Positions 1-8,331 are shown, numbered from the stretch's first letter. The stretch is DNA of 64,000 nucleotides from Tsukamurella paurometabola DSM 20162 (GCF_000092225.1 NC_014158.1:3534001-3598000), one strand, 5' to 3'. The notes: a model not told the origin generated them from the letters alone. Made by a program: numbers and translations.

Positions 1-1438
1 GACCGATGTCGATCCGCAGTGGTACTTCGACGCCGCTACCGCGGTCCGTGCGGTGTCCGTGAACCTGGCGAACGGCCTCACCGACCTGCAGAACAAGCTC
101 AATGTGGCCAACTCCGCGGGAAACCACATGTCTGCGGGTCACACCTGGGCGACGAAGTACGACCAGGCGGCGTCGGACGTCTTCGAGGCGATCTCGCTCA
201 CCTCAATGGCTGCGGACAACCTGGGCGCGATGATCCACGCGGCGGGCGCCGAGCGGGTTCGCGTGCAGAACACCAACTCTCCCGGAAAGCCGGACGTCGA
301 TGTTCCGGCTTTGCCACCGGGCGGAGGGCTCGAGATGTCGATACATCCCCCGTTCAGGTCGACCGGCGGACTGAACGACCCGCCGGAGAACTGGGACCTC
401 ATCGAGGGCATCGTCTCCAAGAAGTGGGCCGACTGCGATGTCGACAAGATCAGGATCGCCGGCGAATCGTGGATGGCGAGCTACCGCGGCATCCAGGACG
501 CCCAACTGTCCTTATCGTGGACGCCGAACGATACGCCCGACGCTCCAGCCGAGGTCGCCAAAATCAACACCGCGGTCGCGAACATCGTCACGATGCTGGA
601 GAAGTCGACCCAATGGTCGATCGCGATCGGTCATGCATGCAACAGTGTTCAGGCGAAGTCCGATTCCACTCGACAATCGATCACGGGCTTCCTCAGCACA
701 ATGAAATTCATGCTCGCAACGCTCAATACCGGCAGCAGCGGACCCGCCGGCCAGATGAACGAGACAATAGCAAAGGAAAGAGCAAAACTGGACACCGCAG
801 AATGGGTCGATGTGAAACTAGAGGAGTTAGACAAGGCCGTACAAAGCACCACCGATGAGAAATTCACGATGATCAACACCGCGCCCTCATCGATGACGAC
901 ACCTACAGAGAACGTGACGACAGCTGTCGGGAAGTACCTCACACCGTTGCTGGGGCGAGAAGCGCGGCCACAGGTGCCCGTCCAGGGCAACCAAAGAAAT
1001 CGCGCGCGCGGCAACGAGGGTGAGCGCCGGGCTGGGATAGATCCGGCTACTGGCAAACAGAGAATCTACCCGCAGAATCCCGTCGGGAAGCCGAAGTACC
1101 GCATTCCCGATGGCAGAAACGACGTGACGAAACAGATCACCGAAGTCAAGAATGTCAACGACATCAAGAGTAAAGATTCGAAGCAGATAATCGATGAGGC
1201 AAACTGGGCCGCACAGAACGGATACACCATGACGCTGGTCACCGATCACCGCACAGTTCTCTCGCAAGACGTGCAGAAGCTGGTCTCCGAAGGCAAGATC
1301 ACCGTCGTGCAGATGGAGCTCGATGAGAACCTCGTCGCCGGTCCAGTGCAACCCACGCTCCCGGATCCGTCACCGACGAATCCGGCCCCCGTTAGGTCGC
1401 CGGATGGAATCGGCCCGATGGGGGTGCCGGCCCGATGA
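1..1438 (+). CDS. Polymorphic secreted toxin 1, WXG-like N-terminus and Tox-REase-like nuclease C-terminus (start codon cut by window edge)
   Basis: The reading frame is open from base 2. Base 1 fits the G of an ATG, because the next codons (TDVDPQWYFD) match the start of the paralogue at 4206, so only two bases are missing and the protein is about 479 residues. The N-terminal half is helical and ESX-substrate-like (SAGHTWATKYDQAASDVF). The C-terminal about 120 residues look like a restriction-endonuclease-fold toxin of the Tox-REase-7 type: GNEGERRAGI, then RIPD (Asp371), then EVKN (Glu382, Lys384), a PD-(D/E)xK-like site. Family knowledge suggests a nuclease effector exported to rival cells. 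It overlaps the next gene by ATGA, which fits toxin-immunity coupling. The family name is by eye; the target (DNA or RNA) is unknown. Confidence 0.75.
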   Translation, partial: TDVDPQWYFDAATAVRAVSVNLANGLTDLQNKLNVANSAGNHMSAGHTWATKYDQAASDVFEAISLTSMAADNLGAMIHAAGAERVRVQNTNSPGKPDVDVPALPPGGGLEMSIHPPFRSTGGLNDPPENWDLIEGIVSKKWADCDVDKIRIAGESWMASYRGIQDAQLSLSWTPNDTPDAPAEVAKINTAVANIVTMLEKSTQWSIAIGHACNSVQAKSDSTRQSITGFLSTMKFMLATLNTGSSGPAGQMNETIAKERAKLDTAEWVDVKLEELDKAVQSTTDEKFTMINTAPSSMTTPTENVTTAVGKYLTPLLGREARPQVPVQGNQRNRARGNEGERRAGIDPATGKQRIYPQNPVGKPKYRIPDGRNDVTKQITEVKNVNDIKSKDSKQIIDEANWAAQNGYTMTLVTDHRTVLSQDVQKLVSEGKITVVQMELDENLVAGPVQPTLPDPSPTNPAPVRSPDGIGPMGVPAR

Positions 1439-2145
1439 GCGCAGACGAATTGTTCCGATACTCGCGGATGCCCGAGGGCGAGGACTGGAAAGAGATCTTC
1501 GACCGGTATCCCCAGTCGTTCGTCCACGGCAAAGACGGGTTCGATCGACGCCTGATCGACGACCTCGACGCAGTCGGCGTCCGCGTGACCCACCTCGATC
1601 ACATCGTGGGGTTGCCCACCGTTCCACCCGCGGTCGGCGTAGCAGCCGACTGGCTCACCCACCTCGACGAGCGGATCCCCGGCGATGAAACCCGGCACAA
1701 ACAGGGGATACGCCACAGTCTCATCAACCTTCTCAACGATCCCGCCGCGAAAGGCAACCAAGCCGCGATCGAGGCACTGTCGGCTCAGATCGAGCGGTCC
1801 GATCCCCCCCTCCCCGAATACGCACAGATTTGGGCTATCACCAGCCTGGCGCGCATCGCCACCAAAGACGACTACCAGCGCATGATGGACCTCTTCAACC
1901 GACCCGATATACACGACGGCGGCCGTTCGGCCATCGTCGCCTACTTCGGTCGATTCCGTCGCCCGGAATCCCGCGAGGCCGCCTTGTCCAGCATGGACCG
2001 GCCGATCGTCCGGGCCGAAGCGATCCGCACGCTCGGCAAGATCGGCAACCCGGACGACATCGCCGTCATCGCCCCGTACGAGAACGACGACGACCCCCAC
2101 GTGCGCCGCGCGGCCCGCACCGCACTGAAAAGACTCCGCTCATGA
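1435..2145 (+). CDS. HEAT-repeat-like putative immunity protein 1
   Basis: A 236-residue soluble protein with no signal peptide. It starts inside the toxin stop codon (ATGA). The C-terminal half repeats helical units typical of HEAT/PBS-lyase repeats, for example YFGRFRRPESREAALSSM, AEAIRTLGKIGNPDDIAVIA and DPHVRRAARTALKRL. Its only clear relative in the window is the protein at 5618-6313, which also sits directly behind a toxin of the same family. Position and pairing argue that it binds and neutralises the toxin encoded just upstream. That role is inference from gene order; HEAT-like proteins also do other jobs. Confidence 0.65.
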   Translation: MSADELFRYSRMPEGEDWKEIFDRYPQSFVHGKDGFDRRLIDDLDAVGVRVTHLDHIVGLPTVPPAVGVAADWLTHLDERIPGDETRHKQGIRHSLINLLNDPAAKGNQAAIEALSAQIERSDPPLPEYAQIWAITSLARIATKDDYQRMMDLFNRPDIHDGGRSAIVAYFGRFRRPESREAALSSMDRPIVRAEAIRTLGKIGNPDDIAVIAPYENDDDPHVRRAARTALKRLRS

Positions 2146-2615
2146 CCGACGACTTCTTCGCGTCGATGGCCGAGAACCTGAAGGCGCAGGCGGCGACGTT
2201 CCAGGCGATGCGGTCGGAGCTGGAGTCAATGACTGCCGAGATCAGGTCACCCGACCAGGCCGTCACGGTGTGCGTATCCGGCGACGGGACGGTCCGCCGC
2301 GTCACCCTGCACCCTGTCAGCCGGCACCTGGAGCCGGAAGCACTCGGTGCGTCCATCGCCCAGACCACCAATCGTGCGCTGCAGCAGGTGCAGGAGAAGA
2401 TGCACCGCCGGCTGTCCGCGGCGGAGGACGCCCGCCGTCGCCTGACGGCCGGACTGAACCACGACGACGTTCGCCTCGGCGACGCGGTCGATGAGTTCGT
2501 GGCGTCCTCCCGGCGACCACCGTCGGAATCCGAGCCGACCCCGGTGGCCCGCCGCAGCGACCGGTATGCGGGCCAGCCGCTGGAGGAACGGCCGGGCGGC
2601 TTCCTCTCCCGGTAG
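2142..2615 (+). CDS. YbaB/EbfC-like protein
   Basis: A 157-residue protein whose ATG overlaps the previous stop (ATGA). The N-terminal part is helical (MTDDFFASMAENLKAQAATF). It is followed by a strand pair around VTVCVSGDGTVRRVTLHP and a helix with ALGASIAQTTNRALQQVQEKM, the arrangement of the YbaB/EbfC nucleoid-protein fold. In mycolic actinomycetes such proteins are commonly encoded in WXG100/toxin cassettes, where their role is not settled. The C-terminal 40 residues are polar and probably disordered. It closes the first toxin-immunity unit, and the next gene is on the other strand. Confidence 0.6.
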   Translation: MTDDFFASMAENLKAQAATFQAMRSELESMTAEIRSPDQAVTVCVSGDGTVRRVTLHPVSRHLEPEALGASIAQTTNRALQQVQEKMHRRLSAAEDARRRLTAGLNHDDVRLGDAVDEFVASSRRPPSESEPTPVARRSDRYAGQPLEERPGGFLSR

Positions 2616-2641
2616 CGGTCCTGGCGAGCGCGACCTCGTCG

Positions 2642-3091
2642 TCACTCGCTGGGTGTGGCCCCCCGGGGACGCCAAAGACGCTGCGTGCCTAAAGCGATCG
2701 TGATCGAGTCGGTGTCGATCAGGAAAGCATCGTCGCTGTTGGTGTACGGCACCACGGCGTCGAGGGCCTGCCCGTCACGATGCTCGATGATGATCTTCAG
2801 CGCGTCGGTGTCGGCACCGACCACGCGCACATCGAGGATCACTGCCCGAGCGCGGAGCAGATCGCGGTCGTCCGGAAGGGTCAGCCGCGCACTGTTGGTC
2901 TCCTCGTCCGTCGAGCTGACCGAGGCGTCCAACCGGCGCATCGAACGACTGCCATCGACCGTGATCACCAAGCTAAACGGTGTAAGAGTATTGCCGCGTT
3001 CGAGCACATCGGCGGCAGCTTCCACGCTATCGTTGAACAGGGAATCGAGATCGGCTTGAGTCTGCGGGGAGGCTTCGTCTCGCCAGCTCAT
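2642..3091 (-). CDS. Hypothetical protein, opposite strand within the toxin island
   Basis: A 149-residue soluble protein. I chose the ATG at 3091 because from there the protein has an even composition (MSWRDEASPQTQADLDSLF) and ends at TGA 2642; longer versions of the frame would overlap the WXG100 gene antisense. It has an alpha/beta pattern: FSLVITVDG, ARAVILDVRVVGADTDALKIIIEHRDG, then AFLIDTDSITIALGTQRLW. I recognise no catalytic motif. It faces both neighbouring operons, so it is transcribed alone. It may be a stand-alone immunity or housekeeping protein; no function is assigned. Confidence 0.55.
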   Translation of the reverse strand: MSWRDEASPQTQADLDSLFNDSVEAAADVLERGNTLTPFSLVITVDGSRSMRRLDASVSSTDEETNSARLTLPDDRDLLRARAVILDVRVVGADTDALKIIIEHRDGQALDAVVPYTNSDDAFLIDTDSITIALGTQRLWRPRGATPSE

Positions 3092-3122
3092 GTCGTTCCA
3101 CCAATCGGTTGGGGGGCCGAGA

Positions 3123-3449
3123 ATGAACACGAGACTACAGGTGGTTCCGGCGGATCTGCGCACGGGCGGGACGAGATTCGACGCCCAGCGGGCGCAGATC
3201 GAGTCGCTGCTGACCGCGGCGGAGCGCGCCCACGCGGACCTACAGGGCACATGGGAGGGGTCGGCCGCCGAGGTCATGCAGGAGCGCTGGGAGGAGCACG
3301 TCCCCGGCGTCGGGAAGCACGTGGCCAAGCTGGAGGAGTACGCACGACTCCTGACCTCGACCGCCGCCGAGTACACCACGACCGAGTCGAACAACAGCGA
3401 CGATATCCAGACCGCCGGCGGAGGCAGCGTCCTCAATCTGGAGATGTAG
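3123..3449 (+). CDS. WXG100-family protein
   Basis: A 108-residue all-helical protein with the hairpin motif GTWEGSAAEVMQERW, the WxG of ESX/type VII substrates, near its middle. A second helix (LEEYARLLTSTAAEYTTTE) follows, and a short glycine-rich tail ends in LNLEM. The ATG at 3123 is preferred over the upstream in-frame start at 3090, because 3090 overlaps the start of the opposite-strand gene and adds an atypical leader. Such proteins dimerise and are exported by, or escort toxins to, a type VII secretion system. The next WXG-like gene begins two bases after the stop, suggesting a heterodimer with it. Confidence 0.8.
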   Translation: MNTRLQVVPADLRTGGTRFDAQRAQIESLLTAAERAHADLQGTWEGSAAEVMQERWEEHVPGVGKHVAKLEEYARLLTSTAAEYTTTESNNSDDIQTAGGGSVLNLEM

Positions 3450-3451
3450 AC

Positions 3452-3739
3452 GTGCGGTACAAGTACGACCTCGCCGCGATGGGTGACTTCGTCGAAGCTC
3501 TGGACAAGCAGATCGCCGATATCACGGCCGGATGCGCCGAAGTCGGCTCCGCAGCAGACGATGTACTCAAAGGCTACAAGGGCGATGCGGCAACGGCTTT
3601 CGATACCACCCAGGCGCAGTGGCGGTCGGACATGACGGCTCGCATCAAGGAACTCCAGGCGTTGCGCAACCACGTGGCCACCTGCAAACGCAACTACGAG
3701 GAAGCCGATCGCGTGATTCAGAAGATGTTCGACGCATGA
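3452..3739 (+). CDS. Second WXG100-like protein (GYKG in place of WxG)
   Basis: A 95-residue helical protein starting at GTG 3452, two bases after the previous stop. The turn reads LKGYKGDAATAF, so the canonical Trp is replaced by Tyr, a substitution seen in one partner of many ESX pairs. A second amphipathic helix follows (RIKELQALRNHVATCKRNYEEADRVIQKMFDA). Longer in-frame versions would run through the upstream WXG gene and are rejected. The gene overlaps the lipoprotein gene by ATGA. I infer that the two WXG proteins form the export partner for the toxin encoded at 4206. Confidence 0.75.
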   Translation: MRYKYDLAAMGDFVEALDKQIADITAGCAEVGSAADDVLKGYKGDAATAFDTTQAQWRSDMTARIKELQALRNHVATCKRNYEEADRVIQKMFDA

Positions 3740-4209
3740 GGCACCGCGCCGTCGGGCTGCTCGTGGCGATGACGCTTCTGGTCACCTCGTGCGGCACGCA
3801 CGAGCCGCGTGCTGCCGACGGTCCCGAGCGGTCGAGCTGCGATGCGACGAAACCGACGGGCGAGGCGTTCACTCTCGACGCCCCGATCACGGTGAAGATT
3901 CCGAAGCTGCCGCGGTGGTCAACCGCGGACAGCAGCGGGCCGGACGAGCTCTCGGTCATCACCCGGCAGCCGGAAAGAGCTCTCGACATCGCCGCCACTA
4001 TCCGTGTCGGCCAGGCGACCCGCCACGACGACGCCGAGGGGAGCCTTCGGTTCCTGGCCGGATCGACGATGCAACTGTCACTGGTCGGAGATCGGGTCGA
4101 CGAAACCCTCTACATGATCGAGGCATCGGTCCAGATCTCCGACGAGACCACCGAATTCGACGCCGATCTCGCCACCATGCTGGACAACCTGGAGATCGTC
4201 CGACGATGA
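3736..4209 (+). CDS. Putative lipoprotein in toxin cassette
   Basis: A 157-residue protein with a textbook lipoprotein signal: MRHRAVGLLVAMTLLVTSC, with a lipobox-type LVTSC and Cys19 as the predicted lipidated residue. The mature part is about 139 residues, beta-rich and without a catalytic motif I recognise (for example FTLDAPITVKIPKLPRW and DIAATIRVGQATRHDDAEG). It overlaps its neighbours on both sides by ATGA, between the WXG pair and toxin 2. A cell-surface role in docking or export of the toxin is possible, but rests only on position. Confidence 0.7.
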   Translation: MRHRAVGLLVAMTLLVTSCGTHEPRAADGPERSSCDATKPTGEAFTLDAPITVKIPKLPRWSTADSSGPDELSVITRQPERALDIAATIRVGQATRHDDAEGSLRFLAGSTMQLSLVGDRVDETLYMIEASVQISDETTEFDADLATMLDNLEIVRR

Positions 4210-5621
4210 CGGACGTGGATCCGCAGTGGTACTTCGACACCGCCGCCGCCATGCGGAAGCTGGGGAAGGACATCGCGGCGGAGCTGACGGCACTGCAGGG
4301 CAAACTCTCCACCGTGGCGAACTCCGCCGGCAATCACACGTCGGCGGGGCATGCCTGGGCCACCGCCTACGATCAGGCGGCGTCCGACGTCTTCGAAGCC
4401 GCCTCGCTCACCGCCATCGCCGCCGACAACCTCGGCGAGATGACGCACAAGGCCGGTGCCGAGAGAGTGCGTGTGCAGAACGAGAATTCGCCGGGACGCC
4501 CGGCCGCCACCGCTCCCGCATTGCCCGCAGGCAGCGGACTGAGCATCGCGCTCCATCCGACGGTGCGCTCGACCGGCGGTCTCAACGACACCCCGGACGA
4601 CTGGAGCATCATCGAGGGCCGGATCGAGAAGAAGTGGGCCGATTGCGATGTCGCGAAGATCGCGGCGGCGGGCACCGCGTGGAAGGCCAGCGCGGGTAAC
4701 CTCGACAAGTTGATCGACGCCGTCCCGCCGATGAACCAGACCCCCGATCCTCCCGCCGAGGTGCCGAAGATCGACAAGGCCGTGAACCGCGTGACGAGGA
4801 CGCTGGAGGAGGTGAAACTCTGGGGAGAGTGCATCGCGAGCTCCTGCGATCACACCCAGAGCAAGTCCGATATCGAACGGCAGCAGATCAAGGCCATCCT
4901 GCTCAACGCGCGGATCATTATCGCCGTGCTCGAGAATCTCCCCGGCGGACCGGCGACGAGTGCCGCCGCGGACTTCGCCGTCGAGAAGTTCAAGGATCAA
5001 GCGGCGAACGACGTCACGACTCTGTTGAACGAGCTCGACGGGTTCGTCGCACAGGCGGCGGACAACCTCACACTGATCACCAACAAAGGCAACGTGACCA
5101 GCCTTGTCCAACTCAATCTCGCGCCCCTGCTGGGCCGCTACGCCCGACCAGACAAGCCCGTCTCGGGCAACGGAGGTAACCGCCGGCGGGGCGCCGAAGG
5201 TGAGCGACGCGCCGGAATCCCACCCGGTGTCAAGAAGGAACGAATTTACCCGCGCAACCCACTCGGTCGCGGGGGCTATCGCATTCCCGACTTCCTGGAC
5301 GAACCGAACAAACAACTCACCGAAGTCAAGAACGTCAACGCGATCAGCAGGCGCGATGACAAGCAAATCACCGACGAGGCGAACTGGGCGCAGGAGAACG
5401 GCTACACCATGACGTTGATCACCGACCACAGAACGGAACTGTCCCCCGACGTTGAGAAGCTGCGATCGGAGGGCAAGATCACCGTGCTGCGCATGGAATT
5501 GGACGAGAATCTGGGAGGCCAGGAGCCGCAACCGTTCATCCCGGACCCCACCTGGGTTCCACCGCCGTCTGATCCCACGGCTCCGAAGGACTCGATACGA
5601 ACAGGAGTACCGACACCATGA
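4206..5621 (+). CDS. Polymorphic secreted toxin 2, WXG-like N-terminus and Tox-REase-like nuclease C-terminus
   Basis: A 471-residue paralogue of the protein at 1-1438, colinear along its whole length. It begins MTDVDPQWYFD at an ATGA overlap with the lipoprotein gene. The helical export half contains SAGHAWATAYDQAASDVF and AWKASAGNLDKLID. The C-terminal nuclease-like domain begins near GAEGERRAGIPPG; its candidate active site is RIPD (Asp362) with TEVKN (Glu373, Lys375). A proline-rich tail (PDPTWVPPPSDPTAP) ends the protein. No signal peptide is present, consistent with type VII export. The next gene overlaps by ATGA and encodes the presumed immunity protein. Confidence 0.77.
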   Translation: MTDVDPQWYFDTAAAMRKLGKDIAAELTALQGKLSTVANSAGNHTSAGHAWATAYDQAASDVFEAASLTAIAADNLGEMTHKAGAERVRVQNENSPGRPAATAPALPAGSGLSIALHPTVRSTGGLNDTPDDWSIIEGRIEKKWADCDVAKIAAAGTAWKASAGNLDKLIDAVPPMNQTPDPPAEVPKIDKAVNRVTRTLEEVKLWGECIASSCDHTQSKSDIERQQIKAILLNARIIIAVLENLPGGPATSAAADFAVEKFKDQAANDVTTLLNELDGFVAQAADNLTLITNKGNVTSLVQLNLAPLLGRYARPDKPVSGNGGNRRRGAEGERRAGIPPGVKKERIYPRNPLGRGGYRIPDFLDEPNKQLTEVKNVNAISRRDDKQITDEANWAQENGYTMTLITDHRTELSPDVEKLRSEGKITVLRMELDENLGGQEPQPFIPDPTWVPPPSDPTAPKDSIRTGVPTP

Positions 5622-6313
5622 GCTTCGAGTACGACGGCATGCCCCAGGGCGATGACTGGATGGAGCACTACGATCGCCGAAATCTGGTCAACGGCAAGGA
5701 CTCCTTCGATATCAGGCTGATGCAGGACCTCAACGAGGTCGGCGTCCGTGCGTACACGGTGGGCGACCTGAACCGAGCGGCGAGATCTGTCCCGCCCGCC
5801 ATCCCGGTCTTCGTCGACTGGCTCGACCACCTCGACGACCGCGTACCCGGCGAGGAGACGCCGCACAGGTCGGCCCTACGTCGGTCCTTGCTCACGGCGC
5901 TCGACGATCCGGCCGCCAAGGGGAATCGAGCCGCTGCCGACGCGGTGTACGCCCAACTCCAGCGGACATCGCCACCCCTGGAGAATCACATGCAGATCCG
6001 CGCGATGGAGATTCTCGCCCGGATCGGCACCAAGAACGACTACGACCGGATGCTCGTGCTCGCTCGCCGGCCGGACCTCGATACCGGCAAGCGAATAGCG
6101 CTCGTGCGCTACCTCGGACGTTTCCGGCGCCCCGAATCCCGTGAAGTCGCGCTCTCGTATCTACCCATCGAGTTCGTTCAGCAGGAGGCCATTCGCGCCC
6201 TCGGCAAGATCGGCACCGCCGACGACATCGACGCCATCACCGCCTACGCCGACGACGAGAACCCGCGCGTCCGAAGGGCAGTCGAGACCGCCCTGACGAA
6301 GCTCCAGGGCTAG
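5618..6313 (+). CDS. HEAT-repeat-like putative immunity protein 2
   Basis: A 231-residue paralogue of the protein at 1435-2145, starting inside the toxin 2 stop. Shared landmarks are MPQGDDWMEHY, the helical block AIRALGKIGTADDIDAITAY, and NPRVRRAVETALTKL at the end. The two copies differ most in the N-terminal half, where specificity for the matching toxin could lie. The gene ends four bases before the stop of the opposite-strand dehydrogenase fragment, so the toxin island ends here. Function is inferred from its tight pairing with the toxin. Confidence 0.65.
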   Translation: MSFEYDGMPQGDDWMEHYDRRNLVNGKDSFDIRLMQDLNEVGVRAYTVGDLNRAARSVPPAIPVFVDWLDHLDDRVPGEETPHRSALRRSLLTALDDPAAKGNRAAADAVYAQLQRTSPPLENHMQIRAMEILARIGTKNDYDRMLVLARRPDLDTGKRIALVRYLGRFRRPESREVALSYLPIEFVQQEAIRALGKIGTADDIDAITAYADDENPRVRRAVETALTKLQG

Positions 6314-6317
6314 GTAC

Positions 6318-6637
6318 CTACTCGGGCGACACCGCAGGCCGCGGCCAGTCCTTCGGGCGCTGCTGTGCGTCCAGGCCACCGTCGGCGAAGACCACCGAGC
6401 CCACGATGTACGCGGAGTCGGGGCCGAGAAGAAAGCTCGTGAGAGCGGCGATCTCATCGGGCCGCCCGGCACGACCGGCAGGAATCAGCTTCAGATACTG
6501 ATCCATCGCAGCCCCCGTCTGCGGATCCTCGCGACCGGTCCTGGTCATCGGGGTATCGATGAACCCGGGCGCGATCGCGTTGAGCCGGATGCCGTGCCGG
6601 ATGTACTCGGCCGCGTTGCCGCGCACGAAGTCGTGGG
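6318..6637 (-). pseudogene. Short-chain dehydrogenase, 3' fragment cut off by the IS element
   Basis: This is the C-terminal part of a classical SDR: YIRHGIRLNAIAPGFIDTPM (the usual post-catalytic proline loop), GRAGRPDEIAALTSFLLGP, and the end strand VVFADGGLDAQQRP. It has no start of its own; an open frame continues a little way into the IS end (to 6695) but codes for transposon sequence. Its 5' partner is at 8408-8912. Joining base 8408 directly to base 6637 gives tac tgg cgg acc cac gac ttc in one frame (YWRTHDF), so a single gene was interrupted. Confidence 0.85.
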
Positions 6638-6660
6638 TTCTAGCGATCCCCGCAACACCG
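6638..6660 (+). repeat. Left terminal inverted repeat of the IS element
   Basis: It begins TTCTAGCGATCCCCGC and ends CAACACCG. Compared with the reverse complement of 8385-8407 there are three mismatches, at repeat positions 7, 12 and 13. It lies 26 bp upstream of the transposase start. Confidence 0.85.
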
Positions 6661-6685
6661 CGGATAGCAAGGAGTTGCGGGGATC

Positions 6686-8059
6686 GTGCATTCACCGATG
6701 GTGAAGAAGAGGTTCTTCAAGGAATTGGACGTGTCTGACGGCAATGTGTCGGTCGCTGCTAGGGCGGCGGGGGTGACAGTGAATACGGCGTTTGGATGGA
6801 TGCGCAGGGCGGGCCTGCGTGGACGTGGGAGCACTAGCAATGGTGGTCATCCCGGCCGGGCCGAGTACGACCGGCTTCGCCGTGAGGGGGTGCTGCGGCC
6901 GGACGCTGCTCGGCGTGTCGGTGTCAGCGTTCGCACTGCTGGGGACTGGGATCGAGGGGTGCGCAAGATTGGCGATACTCGTATCCATCCCGACGGACGC
7001 AAGATCGATTACCTGACAGGTGCGGTCACGTGGGTCGGAGTGGAATCGGATGCACCGAGGCAGCGGAGCCTGCATCCACGGTTTCTGACCTTGACCGAGC
7101 GGGAAACTATCGCTGACATGCGCCGCGAGGGGGCATCGCTGCGGGCCATCGGCAGGGAGCTCGGCCGGCCAGCATCGACGATCAAACGGGAGATCGACGC
7201 TGGCGTTGTCAACGGTGCCTATCGCCCGCATCAGGCGCACCGCAGGTGGGAAAAGAGCCGGTCACGGCCGAAGCCAGCGAAACTGGCCCAGGCCGGTCCG
7301 CTGCGGGACTACGTCGAGAACAAACTGCAGGACCAGTGGTCCCCAGAGCAGATATGTCACTCTCTAGTGACCGAGTTCCCCAACGAGCAAAGTATGCGTG
7401 TGAGCGTCGAGACGATCTACCAGTCGATCTACGTTCAGGCTCGGGGCGGCCTGCGCCGTGAAGTCGCGATGGCCTTGCGAACGGGCCGCACCCGCCGCAA
7501 GCCCCACCGCCGCGCCGAACATCGCACCAGACGATTCGTCGACAAGATGGTGATGATCTCCGACCGGCCCGCCGAGGTCGAGGATCGAGCCGTGCCAGGC
7601 CACTGGGAAGGTGACCTGATCGTCGGTACTCGCAGCGAGTCCGCGATCGTCACACTCGTCGAACGCTCCACCCGCTACGTCATGCTCGGCCACCTGCCTG
7701 GCGGCCACTCCGCCGAAGAAGTCCGTGACGTGCTGGTTTCGTTGATCGGAAATCTCCCAGGACATTTGCGGGGATCACTGACCTGGGACCAGGGCTGCGA
7801 GATGGCCGCCCACCAACAATTCACGGTCGCCACCGGGGTTCCGGTCTACTTCTGCGATCCCCACTCACCCTGGCAGCGCGGAAGCAACGAGAACACCAAT
7901 GGACTACTGCGCCAGTACTTCCCGAAAGGCACCGACCTGAGCGCCTACGGCCGCGAAGACCTCGAACTCGTCGCCCAGAAACTCAATCGCCGACCACGCA
8001 AAACGCTCGGCTGGAAGACACCAGCCGAGCGTTTGCGTGACCTCATTACAGCTCGCTAG
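6686..8059 (+). CDS. IS30-family transposase
   Basis: A 457-residue protein starting at GTG 6686, with AAGGAG at 6669-6674. Residues up to about 100 include helix-turn-helix-like stretches (NVSVAARAAGVTVNTAFGWM). The IS30 HTH_38-like region follows near residues 135-175 (LTEREtIADMRREGASLRAIG, STIKREI). The catalytic domain shows the DDE triad: Asp310 in WEGDLIVG, Asp368 in TWDQGCEM and Glu402 in SNENTNGLLRQYFPKGT. The longer-than-usual N-terminus is an extra domain. The gene looks intact, so the element may be active. It catalyses cut-and-copy movement through the terminal repeats. Confidence 0.93.
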   Translation: MHSPMVKKRFFKELDVSDGNVSVAARAAGVTVNTAFGWMRRAGLRGRGSTSNGGHPGRAEYDRLRREGVLRPDAARRVGVSVRTAGDWDRGVRKIGDTRIHPDGRKIDYLTGAVTWVGVESDAPRQRSLHPRFLTLTERETIADMRREGASLRAIGRELGRPASTIKREIDAGVVNGAYRPHQAHRRWEKSRSRPKPAKLAQAGPLRDYVENKLQDQWSPEQICHSLVTEFPNEQSMRVSVETIYQSIYVQARGGLRREVAMALRTGRTRRKPHRRAEHRTRRFVDKMVMISDRPAEVEDRAVPGHWEGDLIVGTRSESAIVTLVERSTRYVMLGHLPGGHSAEEVRDVLVSLIGNLPGHLRGSLTWDQGCEMAAHQQFTVATGVPVYFCDPHSPWQRGSNENTNGLLRQYFPKGTDLSAYGREDLELVAQKLNRRPRKTLGWKTPAERLRDLITAR

Positions 8060-8112
8060 CACCGATGCCCCGCGCTCGTATCGCGAGCGTAGGACATCGT
8101 GCGGCGTTTGGA

Positions 8113-8277
8113 TCAGTGCTCGTCGTAGTGGTCACCATGCGGAGCGTGACGGTGCCCATCGTGGACGTAGTCCACGTGATCGCCGTGCTGGATAGCCTCG
8201 TGGCCGCAGTCGGGTCCATGGGCATGGTCGGAGTGGTCGTGTGCCAGGTGCTCAGTGCGCGTCATCGTCATAGGCAT
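8113..8277 (-). CDS. Small histidine-rich, probably metal-binding protein inside the IS element
   Basis: The gene encodes 54 residues, 14 of them histidine, with one Cys in HGPDCGH. Repeated motifs are HGDH, HDGHRH and ending HYDEH. Candidate starts are ATG 8277, 8271 and 8265. Small proteins of this type (GPxCGH...HGDHVDYxHDGHRH) occur widely in mycolic actinomycetes and are presumed to bind zinc or a similar metal; no enzymatic role is known to me. It lies between the transposase stop and the right inverted repeat, transcribed toward the transposase, from a promoter of its own just upstream (8279-8308). It travels with the element as a passenger. Confidence 0.72.
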   Translation of the reverse strand: MPMTMTRTEHLAHDHSDHAHGPDCGHEAIQHGDHVDYVHDGHRHAPHGDHYDEH

Positions 8278-8278
8278 G

Positions 8279-8308
8279 ATTATATGCGAATGCGTGCACG
8301 TAATGCAA
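8279..8308 (-). promoter_or_regulatory. Promoter of the His-rich passenger gene
   Basis: On the minus strand TTGCAT (8308-8303) and a perfect TATAAT (8284-8279) are 18 bp apart. The -10 box ends one base before the ATG at 8277, so transcription would begin near the second ATG (8271), implying a leaderless mRNA. The spacer holds the palindrome CGTGCACG, a possible site for a metal-responsive repressor. Confidence 0.55.
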
Positions 8309-8331
8309 CGAGCACCGCGGATCCCAGAAGC

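Noticed and set aside
4110-5531. 473-codon minus-strand frame opposite toxin 2
   Set aside because: Composition (Arg/Val/Gly rich) and perfect antisense position to a well-supported gene mark it as a shadow; a similar frame lies opposite toxin 1.
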